A DNA stretch of 40,952 nucleotides from assembly GCA_018057925.1 (NCBI GenBank), contig JAGPCT010000033.1, positions 1 through 40,952 of the forward strand, given 5' to 3'. This document shows, in pieces, positions 1-9,592 of the stretch. The stretch comes from Saprospiraceae bacterium (GTDB taxonomy: Bacteria > Bacteroidota > Bacteroidia > Chitinophagales > Saprospiraceae). Under the pieces are notes generated by a model, which saw only the letters and a program-made list of their open reading frames with translations, had not been told where the DNA came from and made no database searches. The position numbers were made by a program, and so were the translations under genes. The number at the start of each line of letters is the position of its first letter. The first letter of the stretch is position 1.

Positions 1-37
1 TGAAGATATTTTGATAATCGGCTATAAATGGGTGGAG

Positions 38-715
38 TTACCGTCGACTCTTATTTTTACCTCCGGAATTTTTCTTCTTTTTCCAGTTGTTATTTTGATT
101 GACAGTAGGTAAAAATCTTTTTTTGATTTGCGACGCCAAAAGTACATCCAGATCTTTTTCTTCATCAATAGAAAGGGCTCCCTTCGTCATAGCAAGTAAA
201 TCCTGGCGGATCATATCGTCACTGACAAAATGCTCTTTGTTCCAGGTTTTGTATGCTAATTTCATATAAGCACCGATGACTTCTACAAATTCCTTCTTTA
301 TCGGACCTTCTTCCATATCGAGAGCCTTTTTGATCATTATATGGACGTTGTAACCATAGTGTTTATAATCGAGACGGTGTACCGGATATTCTAATTTAGT
401 TGGCTTTAATTGTTGATCCTCAAAGGTTGGTTTAATGCCGCTTGGTGGCAGTGCTTGGATTTCGAAAGCCGACATATAATATAGGTCGTGCCACAACTTT
501 TCTCTATAATTATCGACACTTTTACTTTCAGGGAATAGTTGAATAATGATGTCTATTGACTTTTCGATATACGCACGTTGTTCTTCGGGGTCTTCTAACT
601 CCGAGATGCTAACTGCAAGTTTTTGTAAGTATCGACCATATTCGGGCAGCACCATATAGTTACGGCCGGTATTATATTCTAAGTTTTGTCTTTCTTCCAA
701 TGTTCGTGATGCCAT
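38..715 (-). CDS. DUF4290 domain-containing protein
   Basis: A 225-residue soluble protein recognised as the Bacteroidota family DUF4290; its biochemical role is unknown. The N-terminal half carries conserved-looking stretches (LEYNTGRNYMVLPEYGR at about residues 12-28, and a KLWHDLYYMSAFEI stretch near 73-86). The C-terminal ~20 residues are a Lys/Asn/Arg-rich basic tail that could bind nucleic acid. There is no signal peptide or membrane segment. It starts 20 nt downstream of the glmS stop on the same strand, so it is probably co-transcribed as the last gene of the minus-strand run seen here. In many Bacteroidota this family sits beside cell-wall precursor genes such as murA; nothing follows within the 37 bases left in this window. 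Family call is confident, function is not known. Confidence 0.85.
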   Translation of the reverse strand: MASRTLEERQNLEYNTGRNYMVLPEYGRYLQKLAVSISELEDPEEQRAYIEKSIDIIIQLFPESKSVDNYREKLWHDLYYMSAFEIQALPPSGIKPTFEDQQLKPTKLEYPVHRLDYKHYGYNVHIMIKKALDMEEGPIKKEFVEVIGAYMKLAYKTWNKEHFVSDDMIRQDLLAMTKGALSIDEEKDLDVLLASQIKKRFLPTVNQNNNWKKKKNSGGKNKSRR

Positions 716-735
716 GATATGGATAGTTTTATGGA

Positions 736-2571
736 TTATTCTACGGTTACTGATTTAGCGAGATTTCTTGGTTGATCTACGTTACAACCACGCATCAAGG
801 CAATATGATAGGATAGCAATTGCAATGGAATGACGGAAAGTAATGGAGAGAGCAGGTCATCTGTTTCCGGAATTTCGATATAATAATCAGCTAATTTGGC
901 TATTTCTACATCTCCTTCATTGACGATAGCGATGACAATCCCTTTTCTTGCCTTGACTTCTTGTACGTTGCTTACGATTTTGTCGTAGGCGTTTTTATTG
1001 GTAGCAATGACGATGACGGGCATTTTTTCGTCGATGAGGGCGATAGGGCCGTGTTTCATTTCAGCGGCAGGATAGCCTTCGGCGTGGATATAAGATATTT
1101 CTTTCAGTTTTAGTGCACCTTCGAGAGCTACGGGGAAGTTGACTCCACGGCCGAGATATATGGCGTTGGTGCTATCCTTTATTTCGGAAGCGATATATTT
1201 TATTTGTTCATCTTTTTCCAAGACTTGTTTGATTTTACTTGGAATTTTTTCGAGTTCGATGATAATTTCCTGGAATCTGGATTTGGTAATTGTACCACGC
1301 ATGATGGCGAGTTTAAGCGCCATGATGGTAAGGAGGGTAACCTGACCTGTAAAAGCCTTGGTCGAAGCCACACCTATTTCAGGACCTGCATGGATATAAG
1401 AGCCAGCATGTGTTGTTCGTGCTATAGAGGAACCAACAGCGTTGACGATGCCATAAGTTACAGCCCATTTGTCTTTGGATAGTTCGAGTGCTGCGAGTGT
1501 ATCGGCAGTTTCACCGGATTGAGACAGAGCGATTACAACATCCTCCGGGCCCACGATAGGGTTACGATATCTAAATTCTGAAGCATATTCTACTTCGACG
1601 GGGAGGCGGACGAGGTCTTCAATAAGGTATTCTCCGATGAGGCCGGCATGCCAGCTTGTGCCACAGCTTACTATAGTCAGTTTTTTGACATTTTTAAAGC
1701 GAGATTCATATTCTTCGACTCCTCTAAGGTGGACCCATCCGTCTTCAACATTGATCCTACCGCGCATACAATCTAAGATTGTGTCGGGTTGTTGGTGTAT
1801 TTCTTTCAACATGAAATAGTCGTAACCAGCCTTTTCGAGGGCTTCTATTTCCATGTCAAGCAATTCAATCTTGGGATTTTTTATTTCATTTTTGATATCC
1901 TTGATTTGGAGGTGACCGTCTTTTATAATGGCTATTTCCTCATCTTGAAGATAAATTACTTTTTTGGTGTAATCAATGATCGGTGTGGCATCAGAACCGA
2001 TGAAATATTCATTTTCACCCAATCCGACTACCAGTGGACTTCCTTTGCGAGCGGCAACGAGGATATTGGGATTGTTGCGGTCAATGACGACGATAGCATA
2101 AGCGCCAATTACTTTGGACAAAGCGATGCGTACGGCTTCTTCTAAACCAATGTTTTGAGTGGTTTGTATTTCTTCGATCAGATGCACCAATACCTCGGTG
2201 TCTGTTTCGCTGACAAATGTATGACCTAATTTTGAAAGGGCTTCTTTCAGCGTAGAATAGTTTTCTATGATGCCGTTGTGTATGAGTGCAAGGCGACCAT
2301 TACCGGAAAGGTGCGGGTGTGCGTTGATATCGTCCGGCTTGCCGTGGGTAGCCCAACGGGTGTGACCGATACCTACAAATCCTTCTTTATTCTTACCTTT
2401 GGAATAATCTTCCAAATTAGAGACCTTACCTTTCTTCTTATAGATATTGAGGTCACCATTGAGCAAAGCGATACCGGTGCTGTCATAGCCACGGTATTCT
2501 AATCTTTTAAGACCATTGATTAAGATAGGATATGCTTCTTGATGTCCTATATAGCCAACTATTCCACACAT
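736..2571 (-). CDS. glmS: Glutamine--fructose-6-phosphate aminotransferase (isomerizing)
   Basis: Makes glucosamine-6-phosphate from fructose-6-phosphate and glutamine, the entry step to UDP-GlcNAc for peptidoglycan and lipopolysaccharide; cytoplasmic. The 611-residue length is normal for the family. The N-terminus MCGIVGYIG places the catalytic Cys at position 2, which fixes the start. The class II glutaminase domain fills about residues 1-220 (GHTRWATHG, HNGIIEN and SETDTEVL are visible), followed by two SIS sugar-isomerase domains (SCGTSWHAG and SQSGETADT in the first, LGRGVNFPVALEGALKLKE in the second). The C-terminus DQPRNLAKSVTVE is the classical GlmS end. It lies 26 nt after the DUF4270 gene and 20 nt before DUF4290 on the same strand, consistent with one operon. 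No ribozyme-sized leader is available upstream, so control by a glmS ribozyme is not expected. Confidence 0.97.
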   Translation of the reverse strand: MCGIVGYIGHQEAYPILINGLKRLEYRGYDSTGIALLNGDLNIYKKKGKVSNLEDYSKGKNKEGFVGIGHTRWATHGKPDDINAHPHLSGNGRLALIHNGIIENYSTLKEALSKLGHTFVSETDTEVLVHLIEEIQTTQNIGLEEAVRIALSKVIGAYAIVVIDRNNPNILVAARKGSPLVVGLGENEYFIGSDATPIIDYTKKVIYLQDEEIAIIKDGHLQIKDIKNEIKNPKIELLDMEIEALEKAGYDYFMLKEIHQQPDTILDCMRGRINVEDGWVHLRGVEEYESRFKNVKKLTIVSCGTSWHAGLIGEYLIEDLVRLPVEVEYASEFRYRNPIVGPEDVVIALSQSGETADTLAALELSKDKWAVTYGIVNAVGSSIARTTHAGSYIHAGPEIGVASTKAFTGQVTLLTIMALKLAIMRGTITKSRFQEIIIELEKIPSKIKQVLEKDEQIKYIASEIKDSTNAIYLGRGVNFPVALEGALKLKEISYIHAEGYPAAEMKHGPIALIDEKMPVIVIATNKNAYDKIVSNVQEVKARKGIVIAIVNEGDVEIAKLADYYIEIPETDDLLSPLLSVIPLQLLSYHIALMRGCNVDQPRNLAKSVTVE

Positions 2572-2597
2572 ATTCGGATAATTTATAGATAATTCAA

Positions 2598-3899
2598 TTA
2601 AATAATTTTAGAGACAATAAGTTTCAGCTTTACCGGATTAACTTTGGTTTTTCCACCATTTATTAAGACTCTGGCCGGTGTCGATGATGCGCCGAGCACA
2701 CTGATATATAATTCGTTTCCTTCTTTGCCTTTGATATAATCAATCATGTGCTTGGGGAGGCGGAATCTGTATTTATATACCGTCTTTTGGTTGATGGAAA
2801 ATTCTTCTAAGTTTCCGCCAAAAGATGCCCTATAGCCACTGTTGATGGCTATGGTGCCGTCAGCAACCGATACAATTTCACCCTTGCTATCCTTTTTGTA
2901 CAACCAAAGCTGTTGTGGCTTAGGGAATGCTTTGCCATTATCATCTGCTACGGTAAGTTCCAATTCAGCGAAGTTCAAGCCGTCTGATTTCAGGTAAGAA
3001 AGATCCGGAAGGGTGAGTTTAATTCTTGGTCCTGCCATAGATTGCACGAATAATAGGCTATCGGAAGATGGGTTAACTTTACTATTGAGATAGCGGCTAC
3101 CGGTGTAATCGTGTTTATACATGGTATGTCTAACACAATTGATGTTGGTGATTAATTTAATGGAATCGCGAGTGCCATTGGGTTTTTTGTAGTAAATCTT
3201 CAGATTGTTTTGAGCATTAATAAAATTAAATCGAATTAAGGCTCCCGTTTTACCGACTGCCTTAATGGCAAAGCCGGGGAAGTTATTTCTTACGTTGAGT
3301 GAACTGGCGAAGGTTGTGTCGGGTAGTCCTTTGAGAAATGTCAAGAAGTTGTCGTTCATTTTAAAGCGCAAGTGGCTTGAGTCGGAAGGGAATGGACGTG
3401 GGAAGAAGTTGTATTTGCCGGAGACAGCTGAAGGGTCGGTTGCATAAGAATGTGTCGAATACAAGGTATCCTGAACCTTGACAGAGTCAATAATTCTATA
3501 CACTTCTAGGTTCATAGCTTGTGTTATATCACCATATTGGTTTGTACTATCTGAGTCATAGAAAACTTCCCATACAGCCGAATCAAGTTGGATGAAGTTC
3601 AGACTGTCATTGAGTATTCTTTCGATAGCAAAGCTTGCGTAAGCTTCTGCTTGAATATTTCCGAAGACAGGGTCATCAACATTGCCCACGATGCTATTGG
3701 ACATAGAAAGCGATACGGATCCCGGAACATAAGTTCTCACACTGTCATCAATTTCTGACGAAGCATGAAGAGTAAAGGTATCCAATTGTTCAAACGGAAT
3801 GTTGGAACCGGCGATAATTTCTTTCCCGAAATCGCTGGGTTTGTTACAAGCGACGAGGGCAATTAATATAAATAGCGCAAAGAGAGCGTAATTTCTCAC
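2598..3899 (-). CDS. DUF4270 family lipoprotein
   Basis: A 433-residue secreted lipoprotein of the Bacteroidota family DUF4270, function unknown. Residues 1-17 form a signal peptide and the lipobox LVAC puts the lipidated cysteine at residue 18. The mature protein is rich in beta-strand-like, Ser/Asp/Asn-containing segments, as expected of a surface or periplasmic beta protein. There is no recognisable catalytic motif. It begins 27 nt after the upstream glycogen-synthase-like gene and ends 26 nt before glmS, so the three probably share a transcript. The pairing of a DUF4270 protein with a half-length glycogen synthase is a recurrent Bacteroidota arrangement from general knowledge and suggests a common envelope or polysaccharide role, which is an inference. 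Confidence 0.85.
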   Translation of the reverse strand: MRNYALFALFILIALVACNKPSDFGKEIIAGSNIPFEQLDTFTLHASSEIDDSVRTYVPGSVSLSMSNSIVGNVDDPVFGNIQAEAYASFAIERILNDSLNFIQLDSAVWEVFYDSDSTNQYGDITQAMNLEVYRIIDSVKVQDTLYSTHSYATDPSAVSGKYNFFPRPFPSDSSHLRFKMNDNFLTFLKGLPDTTFASSLNVRNNFPGFAIKAVGKTGALIRFNFINAQNNLKIYYKKPNGTRDSIKLITNINCVRHTMYKHDYTGSRYLNSKVNPSSDSLLFVQSMAGPRIKLTLPDLSYLKSDGLNFAELELTVADDNGKAFPKPQQLWLYKKDSKGEIVSVADGTIAINSGYRASFGGNLEEFSINQKTVYKYRFRLPKHMIDYIKGKEGNELYISVLGASSTPARVLINGGKTKVNPVKLKLIVSKII

Positions 3900-3926
3900 A
3901 AGTCAGATTTAAAGGTTAAAGTTGGG

Positions 3927-4739
3927 TTATTCGTTAATCAGTTTTTGGTAAAATTCGATATACTCCTTTTTCATATCTTCTTCGCCCACATAGTCCAGAA
4001 CCGGTATGCCTTTTAGTTTTTTAAGGGCTTTTGTTACGGCTTCATCCAATTCCTCACTTCCTACGATGACACCATCGGTAAACGCTAAAGCGCTTTCAAT
4101 TAGTGTGACTTGATTGTTTTTTATAAAAGGTTTGAGATCTTCCGGCTTTAGGTTATTGATGGATGCCTTAGTGGCAAATTTAGGGGTAAAAAAGCCGGTG
4201 ATATCCTCTTTATATGGGGTGTAAATGATTTTAAATTTATTGAGGATTGGGTCGTTTTTATAGGCTGTTTTAAGGTAAAAAGGGATGAGGGCTGTCATCC
4301 AACCGAGGCAGTGGATATAGTCTGCAGGCCAGCCAAATTTCCGGATTGTTTCAATGACACCTTTACAGAAGAATACCATCCTGTCTTCATTGTCTTCAAA
4401 GGGTTGCCCATCTTCATCGTGAAACATAGCTTTTCTCTTGAAAAATTCGTCATTATCCAGGAAATAAACTTGCAGGCGCATGCCCGGGAGTGAAGCCACC
4501 TTAATAATCAATGGATAGTCGTCGTCGTCTATGATAATATTCATACCGGAGAGTCTAACAACTTCGTGTAATCTGTGACGCCTTTCATTGATAATACCGA
4601 AGCGTGGCATAAGTATTCTAACTTCCATACCTGCCTCATGTATAGTTTGGGGTAATCTACCTATTAGGTTGGCAATATCGTTTTCGAAGGTATAGGGTGA
4701 TAATTCCTCTGTAACGATAAGTACTTTTTTCTTAGACAT
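3927..4739 (-). CDS. Half-length glycogen/starch synthase-like protein (GT5 N-terminal domain)
   Basis: A 270-residue protein that resembles the N-terminal Rossmann domain of GT5 glycogen/starch synthases: it opens KKKVLIVTEELSPYTFENDIANLIGRLPQ and contains the YIHCLGWMTALIPFYL segment typical of that domain. True synthases are about 480 residues; here the C-terminal ADP-glucose-binding GT-B domain is absent, and the usual KxGGL substrate loop near the N-terminus is not evident. Short forms of this kind are widespread in Bacteroidota and are often annotated glycogen synthase. With half the active site missing, sugar transfer is doubtful and a regulatory or binding role is possible. It is the first gene of the minus-strand run with DUF4270, glmS and DUF4290, preceded by a promoter-like CAAAGGTA (TACCTTTG on the minus strand). 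Confidence 0.8.
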   Translation of the reverse strand: MSKKKVLIVTEELSPYTFENDIANLIGRLPQTIHEAGMEVRILMPRFGIINERRHRLHEVVRLSGMNIIIDDDDYPLIIKVASLPGMRLQVYFLDNDEFFKRKAMFHDEDGQPFEDNEDRMVFFCKGVIETIRKFGWPADYIHCLGWMTALIPFYLKTAYKNDPILNKFKIIYTPYKEDITGFFTPKFATKASINNLKPEDLKPFIKNNQVTLIESALAFTDGVIVGSEELDEAVTKALKKLKGIPVLDYVGEEDMKKEYIEFYQKLINE

Positions 4740-5159
4740 AAGCTAATTTTACTTTAATAAAAGACGTATTTTATTGAAATGACCGCAAAGGTACGAAAAA
4801 TTAGCCGTGTTGTATTGATTTTATTCAAGTATTTACAAGAAGTCCTTGTTTTTGAGGCGTTTGAGCTATGTAAGAAGGGCGTACTATGGGATTAATTGTA
4901 TTGAAAGTTTTAGAAGCCGGACATCAAAGTGATTCTTCTAAGCGGTGGATATATTTCTCAAAGAGGTTTAGGATATTTTTGTTTTTTATAAAATTTTAGA
5001 TTGTACTAAAAATAAATTTAGGTTGATGCTTTAAGATAGTTGTTGTCACAGATAGCGTTATTATTGCATGTTGTAAGGATTTTTAATAAAATGACTTAAC
5101 GGAGTTATTCAATATTAAATATAATCTACTGATATTCTATTTAAAGCATAAAAAAATGC
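4740..5159. other. Divergent intergenic region, mostly without recognisable content
   Basis: Spacer between the minus-strand glmS run and the plus-strand ATP synthase operon. Apart from the -7 box at 4786-4793, I see only AT-rich sequence. A 38-codon frame at 4886-5002 exists but has no support as a gene. No tRNA, repeat copy or transposase fragment was recognised. Confidence 0.6.
4786..4793 (-). promoter_or_regulatory. Candidate -7 box for the glycogen-synthase-like/glmS run
   Basis: On the minus strand this reads TACCTTTG, a perfect match to the Bacteroidota -7 consensus TAnnTTTG, about 47 nt upstream of the start at 4739. No TTG is found at the right distance for a -33 element, so only the -7 box is supported. 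Confidence 0.5.
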
Positions 5160-5190
5160 TTGGTTATATGGAAGTCAAAACTTACCTTTG
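5160..5190 (+). promoter_or_regulatory. Promoter of the ATP synthase operon
   Basis: TTG at 5160-5162 (-33 element), 20 nt of spacer, then TACCTTTG at 5183-5190 (-7 element), matching the Bacteroidota TTG-N19/20-TAnnTTTG consensus. Transcription would begin near 5197, leaving a leader of about 50 nt before atpB. Confidence 0.75.
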
Positions 5191-5206
5191 TGGCGAATTT
5201 TGAAAA

Positions 5207-5229
5207 ACCTGTATAAAACACATACAGGT
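5207..5229 (+). promoter_or_regulatory. Stem-loop in the atpB 5' leader
   Basis: ACCTGTAT (5207-5214) and ATACAGGT (5222-5229) form a perfect 8-bp stem with a 7-nt loop, about 10 nt after the predicted transcription start and 17 nt before the atpB start. It has no U-tail, so it is more likely an mRNA-stability or translation element, or an operator-like inverted repeat, than a terminator. Confidence 0.55.
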
Positions 5230-5246
5230 CAAGCAATTTAACAGAT

Positions 5247-6479
5247 ATGACCAAGTTGTACGCATTTCATAATATCCGTTTTTCAGTGGCATTGAAACTG
5301 TTTTTTCCATTACTTTTTTCCATGTGTTTGATTCCATTCCTGTCACAAGCGCAGGAAATGGCGCATGATCATCCGGAGGAGGTACAGGCTGAAGGTGTAG
5401 AAGAACATGCTCCTGCCAAGGAATTTAATATGGAGAACATGATATTTAACCATATTAATAATTCCAATGAGTTTCACCTTTTTGGTCATGTTTCGATTCC
5501 ACTCCCATGTATTTTATATTCAAAGGAAGATGGATTAACCTTTTTTATGAGTTCCAAAATGGATCATGGACATAAGACTGTTAATCGATATGCCATGGAT
5601 GAGGGTATCATCAAGCGGTTGCCTTCAGATTTTCCGGGAGGTGAGGTAGAGATAGGGCACATCGACCATAAGAAAGTAGATGGTGAAGAGATTGCTATTC
5701 TTACACACGAAGGGAAAGAGTATCAGTTGGAGAAAGCTTCCTCAATGCTTGGCTTTACTTCGTTTTTTGATTTTTCGATTTCAAAGAATGTGTTTTCCAT
5801 GTTATTAGCGGCTGGACTGTTGTTGTTTGTCTTTTTGTCAGTAGCTAAGGGTTACAAAAACAGGGGACGTAAAGCACCATCCGGATTCCAAAACTTGATG
5901 GAGATCATCATCAACTTTATCATTGATGAAGTAGCAAAACCGATGTTAGGGGATAGATATCAAAAGTATTTGCCATTTTTGCTCGTCAACTTCTTTTTTA
6001 TATTGACATGTAACTTGATGGGACTTATTCCATTTTTCCCATTTAGTGCCAATATAACAGGTAACTTGGCGATCACGATGGGATTGGCAATTGTTACTTT
6101 TCTGATTACCAATATCCAAGGTAATGGGAACTATTGGAAGCACATTTTCTGGATGCCGGGTGTTCCTGTTCCGATGAAAATATTTTTAGCACCCATCGAG
6201 TTTTTGGGCATATTTATCAAGCCATTCTCATTGATGATACGACTTTTTGCCAATATTACCGCAGGTCACATCATTATCATGAGCTTAGTGGGATTGATAT
6301 TTGTATTTGGAAATGTGGGTGAGAGTATAGGCGGTGCAACGGCTGGAGCTGCCTTAGCAGTGCCGTTTACATTGTTTATGAACCTGATAGAATTTGTGGT
6401 TGCGCTGATTCAGGCATTTATCTTTACTATATTATCTGCATCCTATATTGGAGCAGCGACAGAGGAAGCGCATCATTAA
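5247..6479 (+). CDS. atpB: F0F1 ATP synthase subunit a
   Basis: Membrane subunit a of the F0 proton channel, working with the c-ring. At 410 residues it is far longer than E. coli AtpB (271). The extra N-terminal part has a signal-peptide-like segment (about 15-36, ending SQAQ) and a His/Glu-rich stretch, as is usual for Bacteroidota AtpB. The channel domain follows (about 180-405) with several hydrophobic helices. The essential arginine is R332 in SLMIRLFANITAGH, and the last helices carry E382 and Q389 (IEFVVALIQAFIFTILSASYIG). It is the first gene of atpB-E-F-H-A-G, just downstream of a good promoter and a leader hairpin. No atpI-like gene precedes it. Identification is secure. Confidence 0.97.
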   Translation: MTKLYAFHNIRFSVALKLFFPLLFSMCLIPFLSQAQEMAHDHPEEVQAEGVEEHAPAKEFNMENMIFNHINNSNEFHLFGHVSIPLPCILYSKEDGLTFFMSSKMDHGHKTVNRYAMDEGIIKRLPSDFPGGEVEIGHIDHKKVDGEEIAILTHEGKEYQLEKASSMLGFTSFFDFSISKNVFSMLLAAGLLLFVFLSVAKGYKNRGRKAPSGFQNLMEIIINFIIDEVAKPMLGDRYQKYLPFLLVNFFFILTCNLMGLIPFFPFSANITGNLAITMGLAIVTFLITNIQGNGNYWKHIFWMPGVPVPMKIFLAPIEFLGIFIKPFSLMIRLFANITAGHIIIMSLVGLIFVFGNVGESIGGATAGAALAVPFTLFMNLIEFVVALIQAFIFTILSASYIGAATEEAHH

Positions 6480-6488
6480 TAAATAAAG

Positions 6489-6533
6489 ATTTCGGAAAAA
6501 GTTTCGAAATGTAAGATGCCGGAAAATCGGCAT
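6489..6533 (+). promoter_or_regulatory. Two tandem stem-loops between atpB and atpE
   Basis: ATTTCG (6489-6494) pairs with CGAAAT (6505-6510), and ATGCCG (6516-6521) pairs with CGGCAT (6528-6533) around a 6-nt GAAAAT loop. They lie in the 99-nt gap before the c-subunit gene. Suggested role, by inference, is mRNA processing or stabilisation upstream of atpE. Confidence 0.5.
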
Positions 6534-6575
6534 ATTTTGAAAAACAGAATTTTAAACATAATTAAATAAATTTAG

Positions 6576-6785
<210 letters not shown>

Positions 6786-6792
6786 AATGTGT

Positions 6793-6832
6793 GCCCGATG
6801 CGTAAACGATTGGTTGATCATCGGGCTTTTTT
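6793..6832 (+). terminator. Terminator-like hairpin between atpE and atpF
   Basis: GCCCGATG (6793-6800) and CATCGGGC (6819-6826) form a perfect 8-bp stem with an 18-nt loop, followed by six T (6827-6832). It has the form of an intrinsic terminator but lies inside the operon 8 nt after the atpE stop, so partial termination or 3'-end protection of the atpE mRNA is likely. Confidence 0.65.
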
Positions 6833-6860
6833 AGAAAAAATATTCAAATAATTATATATT

Positions 6861-7373
6861 ATGGTATTATTAGCCGAATTTAATGTCATCAAGCCCGATT
6901 TCGGTCTGTTCTTTTGGACAGTAATTATATTTGTCAGCTTGTGGTTGTTTTTGGGTAAAAAAGCTATCAACCCGATAGCTAAAGCCCTTAAAGAAAGAGA
7001 AGATTCCATCAATGATGCACTGGCTCAAGCCGATATTGCCAGAGAAGAAATGAACAATCTGAAGTCAGAAAATGAGCAATTGCTCGTACAAGCTCGTGAG
7101 GAACGTGCTGCTTTGCTACGAGATGCCAAAGATCAGGCTTCTCAGATCATTTCTGAAGCTAAAAACAAAGCCAAAGAAGAGACTGGAAGAATCCTTGCCA
7201 ATGCCAACTTGGAAATAGAAAATCAGAAAAAACAAGCTATTGCCGAAGTGAAGAACCAAGCAGGTCTTTTGGCAGTTCAGGTTGCTGAGACGGTTATCAA
7301 AAAACAATTGAGCAATGATCCTGCACAGATTGAATTGGCACAGTCTTTGGTCAATGAAATGAAATTAAATTAA
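6861..7373 (+). CDS. atpF: F0F1 ATP synthase subunit b
   Basis: Peripheral stalk subunit b, 170 residues, linking F0 to the delta/alpha head. A single N-terminal membrane helix spans about residues 12-34 (DFGLFFWTVIIFVSLWLFLGK). The rest is a long charged alpha-helical coiled coil rich in Glu, Lys, Ala and Gln, as expected of the dimerising stator. It follows the terminator-like hairpin after atpE and lies 32 nt before atpH. Length and layout are typical for the family. Confidence 0.95.
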   Translation: MVLLAEFNVIKPDFGLFFWTVIIFVSLWLFLGKKAINPIAKALKEREDSINDALAQADIAREEMNNLKSENEQLLVQAREERAALLRDAKDQASQIISEAKNKAKEETGRILANANLEIENQKKQAIAEVKNQAGLLAVQVAETVIKKQLSNDPAQIELAQSLVNEMKLN

Positions 7374-7405
7374 TTCATTATTTTTCATTTAGAAAATTAA
7401 GATAA

Positions 7406-7951
7406 ATGTCTGTATCACAAGTCGCATCGCGCTACGCCAAATCCCTTCTTGACCTCGCCATTGAGCAGGGAAAGACGGAGGTGGTTAAAGGAGATATGGC
7501 TAACTTCAAGGAAGCGTTAAAGAGCAGGGATCTTTACCTCTTGCTCAAAAGCCCAATCATATATCCAACCAAAAAGATATCAGCCCTCAAAGCAGTATTC
7601 GAAGGCAAACTCGACGCCTTAACTATGTCTTTTTTTGAATTGACTATACGCAAAGGTAGAGAACCCCTTCTCGTAGATATCGCCGACGAGTTTAATCTAC
7701 AGTATAATGAGCACTTCAATATCGCACTGGTTAAGGTCACTTCGGCAACCGCTTTGGACCAGACAACAACCGATCAGATTTTGTCCAAAGTGAAAGAGTT
7801 GATTGGTACTGACAAAACCATCCAGTTGGATACACATATTGATGCCTCCATTATTGGTGGCTTTATCATACAATTTGGTGACAATTTATATGACAGCAGT
7901 GTCGCATACCAACTTGCAAAGTTAAAACAATCCTTTTCCCATAATTCATAA
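7406..7951 (+). CDS. atpH: F0F1 ATP synthase subunit delta
   Basis: Soluble stator subunit delta (OSCP), 181 residues, which caps the F1 head and binds the C-terminus of subunit b. The N-terminal [17 protein letters not shown] motif and the C-terminal beta-rich part ending [30 protein letters not shown] are diagnostic of the family. It sits between atpF and atpA with short gaps (32 and 23 nt) and no hairpins in them, so atpF-atpH-atpA probably stays on one continuous transcript. Confidence 0.96.
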   Translation: MSVSQVASRYAKSLLDLAIEQGKTEVVKGDMANFKEALKSRDLYLLLKSPIIYPTKKISALKAVFEGKLDALTMSFFELTIRKGREPLLVDIADEFNLQYNEHFNIALVKVTSATALDQTTTDQILSKVKELIGTDKTIQLDTHIDASIIGGFIIQFGDNLYDSSVAYQLAKLKQSFSHNS

Positions 7952-7974
7952 AAACATTAAAATTAAATATAGCT

Positions 7975-9561
7975 ATGGTTAATGTTAAACCTGATGAAAT
8001 CTCAGCCATTCTCAAACAACAACTTTCCGGCTTCCACACAGAAGCTGAATTAGAAGAAGTAGGTACCATTCTCTCTGTAGGTGACGGTATCGCTCGTGTG
8101 TATGGCCTAACCAATGCAAAAGCCGGTGAATTGGTGGAGTTTGAAACCGGAGTTCAAGCCATTGTATTGAACCTTGAAGAAGACAACGTGGGAGTCGTGC
8201 TTTTAGGACCTTCTGACAACTTAAAGGAAGGATCTAAGGTGAAAAGAACCAATACAATTGCCTCTATTGAAGTAGGAGAAGGTTTTCTCGGTCGTGTAGT
8301 AAACCCATTGGGACAAGCTATTGACGGAAAAGGGGATATTCAAGGTGCTAAGTATGAGATGCCATTGGAACGTAAAGCTCCAGGTGTAATCTTCAGACAG
8401 CCCGTTACAGAACCATTACAGACAGGTATCAAGGCCATTGATGCCATGATTCCTATCGGTCGTGGACAACGGGAATTGATCATTGGTGACCGCCAGATTG
8501 GAAAAACTGCGATTGCCATTGATACCATCATCAATCAAAAAGAATTTCACGATAGAGGTGAAACCGTATATTGTATCTACGTTGCTTGTGGTCAGAAAGC
8601 ATCAACCGTTGCACAGGTAGCGAAAGTACTTGAAGAAAATGGTGCAATGCCATATACTACTATTGTGTCGGCTTCGGCTTCTGATCCAGCTCCATTGCAG
8701 TTCTATGCTCCATTTGCAGGTGCTGCTATCGGAGAATTTTTCAGAGATACAGGACGTCCGGCATTGATTATATATGACGACTTGTCTAAGCAAGCTGTCG
8801 CATACCGTGAGGTATCCCTTTTGTTGAGAAGACCACCGGGACGTGAAGCTTATCCGGGTGACGTATTCTATTTGCACAGCCGCTTATTGGAGCGTGCAGC
8901 AAAAGTCATCAGCAATGATGCCATTGCTCAGAATATGAATGACCTTCCAGAATCTTTAAAAAATTCAGGATTGGTGAGAGGTGGCGGTTCTTTGACTGCT
9001 TTACCTATAATTGAGACACAGGCGGGTGACGTATCTGCATACATCCCGACCAACGTGATTTCTATCACAGACGGTCAGATATTCTTGGAATCCAACTTGT
9101 TTAACGCAGGTATAAGACCGGCTATCAACGTGGGTATCTCCGTGAGCCGTGTAGGAGGTAATGCTCAGATTAAGTCCATGAAAAAAGTATCCGGTACATT
9201 GAAACTGGATCAAGCACAATACCGCGAATTGGAAGCTTTTGCTAAATTCGGTTCCGACCTGGATGCTGCGACCAAAGCTGTATTGGATAAAGGTGTACGC
9301 AACGTAGAAGTTTTAAAGCAGTCACAGTATTCACCGGTGTCCGTTGAAAAGCAAGTGGCTATCATCTATCTGGGTACCAACAACCTTTTGAAGGATATCA
9401 AGCCTTCCAATGTTAAGGAATTTGAAGAAAATCTTTTTGCAACCTTGGATAAAAACCATCCGGATATGCTAAAGAATTTCAAAGCCGGTAAGTTGGAAGA
9501 TGGAGATTTGAATACATTGAAATCTGTCGCAGCTGAATTGGCTAAGCAATTTGCCAATTAA
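7975..9561 (+). CDS. atpA: F0F1 ATP synthase subunit alpha
   Basis: Non-catalytic nucleotide-binding subunit of the F1 hexamer, 528 residues, slightly longer than the usual 500-515. The Walker A motif GDRQIGKT is at residues 171-178; [15 protein letters not shown] (Walker B region) and the signature-like [14 protein letters not shown] are visible. Its partner, catalytic subunit beta (atpD), is absent from this window, as is atpC; Bacteroidota commonly encode those two elsewhere. The gene starts 23 nt after atpH and is followed by a 94-nt gap containing a terminator-like hairpin before atpG. Confidence 0.98.
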   Translation: MVNVKPDEISAILKQQLSGFHTEAELEEVGTILSVGDGIARVYGLTNAKAGELVEFETGVQAIVLNLEEDNVGVVLLGPSDNLKEGSKVKRTNTIASIEVGEGFLGRVVNPLGQAIDGKGDIQGAKYEMPLERKAPGVIFRQPVTEPLQTGIKAIDAMIPIGRGQRELIIGDRQIGKTAIAIDTIINQKEFHDRGETVYCIYVACGQKASTVAQVAKVLEENGAMPYTTIVSASASDPAPLQFYAPFAGAAIGEFFRDTGRPALIIYDDLSKQAVAYREVSLLLRRPPGREAYPGDVFYLHSRLLERAAKVISNDAIAQNMNDLPESLKNSGLVRGGGSLTALPIIETQAGDVSAYIPTNVISITDGQIFLESNLFNAGIRPAINVGISVSRVGGNAQIKSMKKVSGTLKLDQAQYRELEAFAKFGSDLDAATKAVLDKGVRNVEVLKQSQYSPVSVEKQVAIIYLGTNNLLKDIKPSNVKEFEENLFATLDKNHPDMLKNFKAGKLEDGDLNTLKSVAAELAKQFAN

Positions 9562-9592
9562 TTTGCCTAAATTTTAATCATAGTGAAATAGC

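Noticed and set aside
736-2571. Plus-strand frames inside glmS (1139-2502)
   Set aside because: They are antisense shadows of a well-supported gene.
2572-2597. glmS ribozyme upstream of glmS
   Set aside because: The 26-nt gap is far too short, and glmS is downstream in an operon.
4886-5002. 38-codon frame in the spacer upstream of the atp operon
   Set aside because: No promoter, no family resemblance, and length expected by chance.
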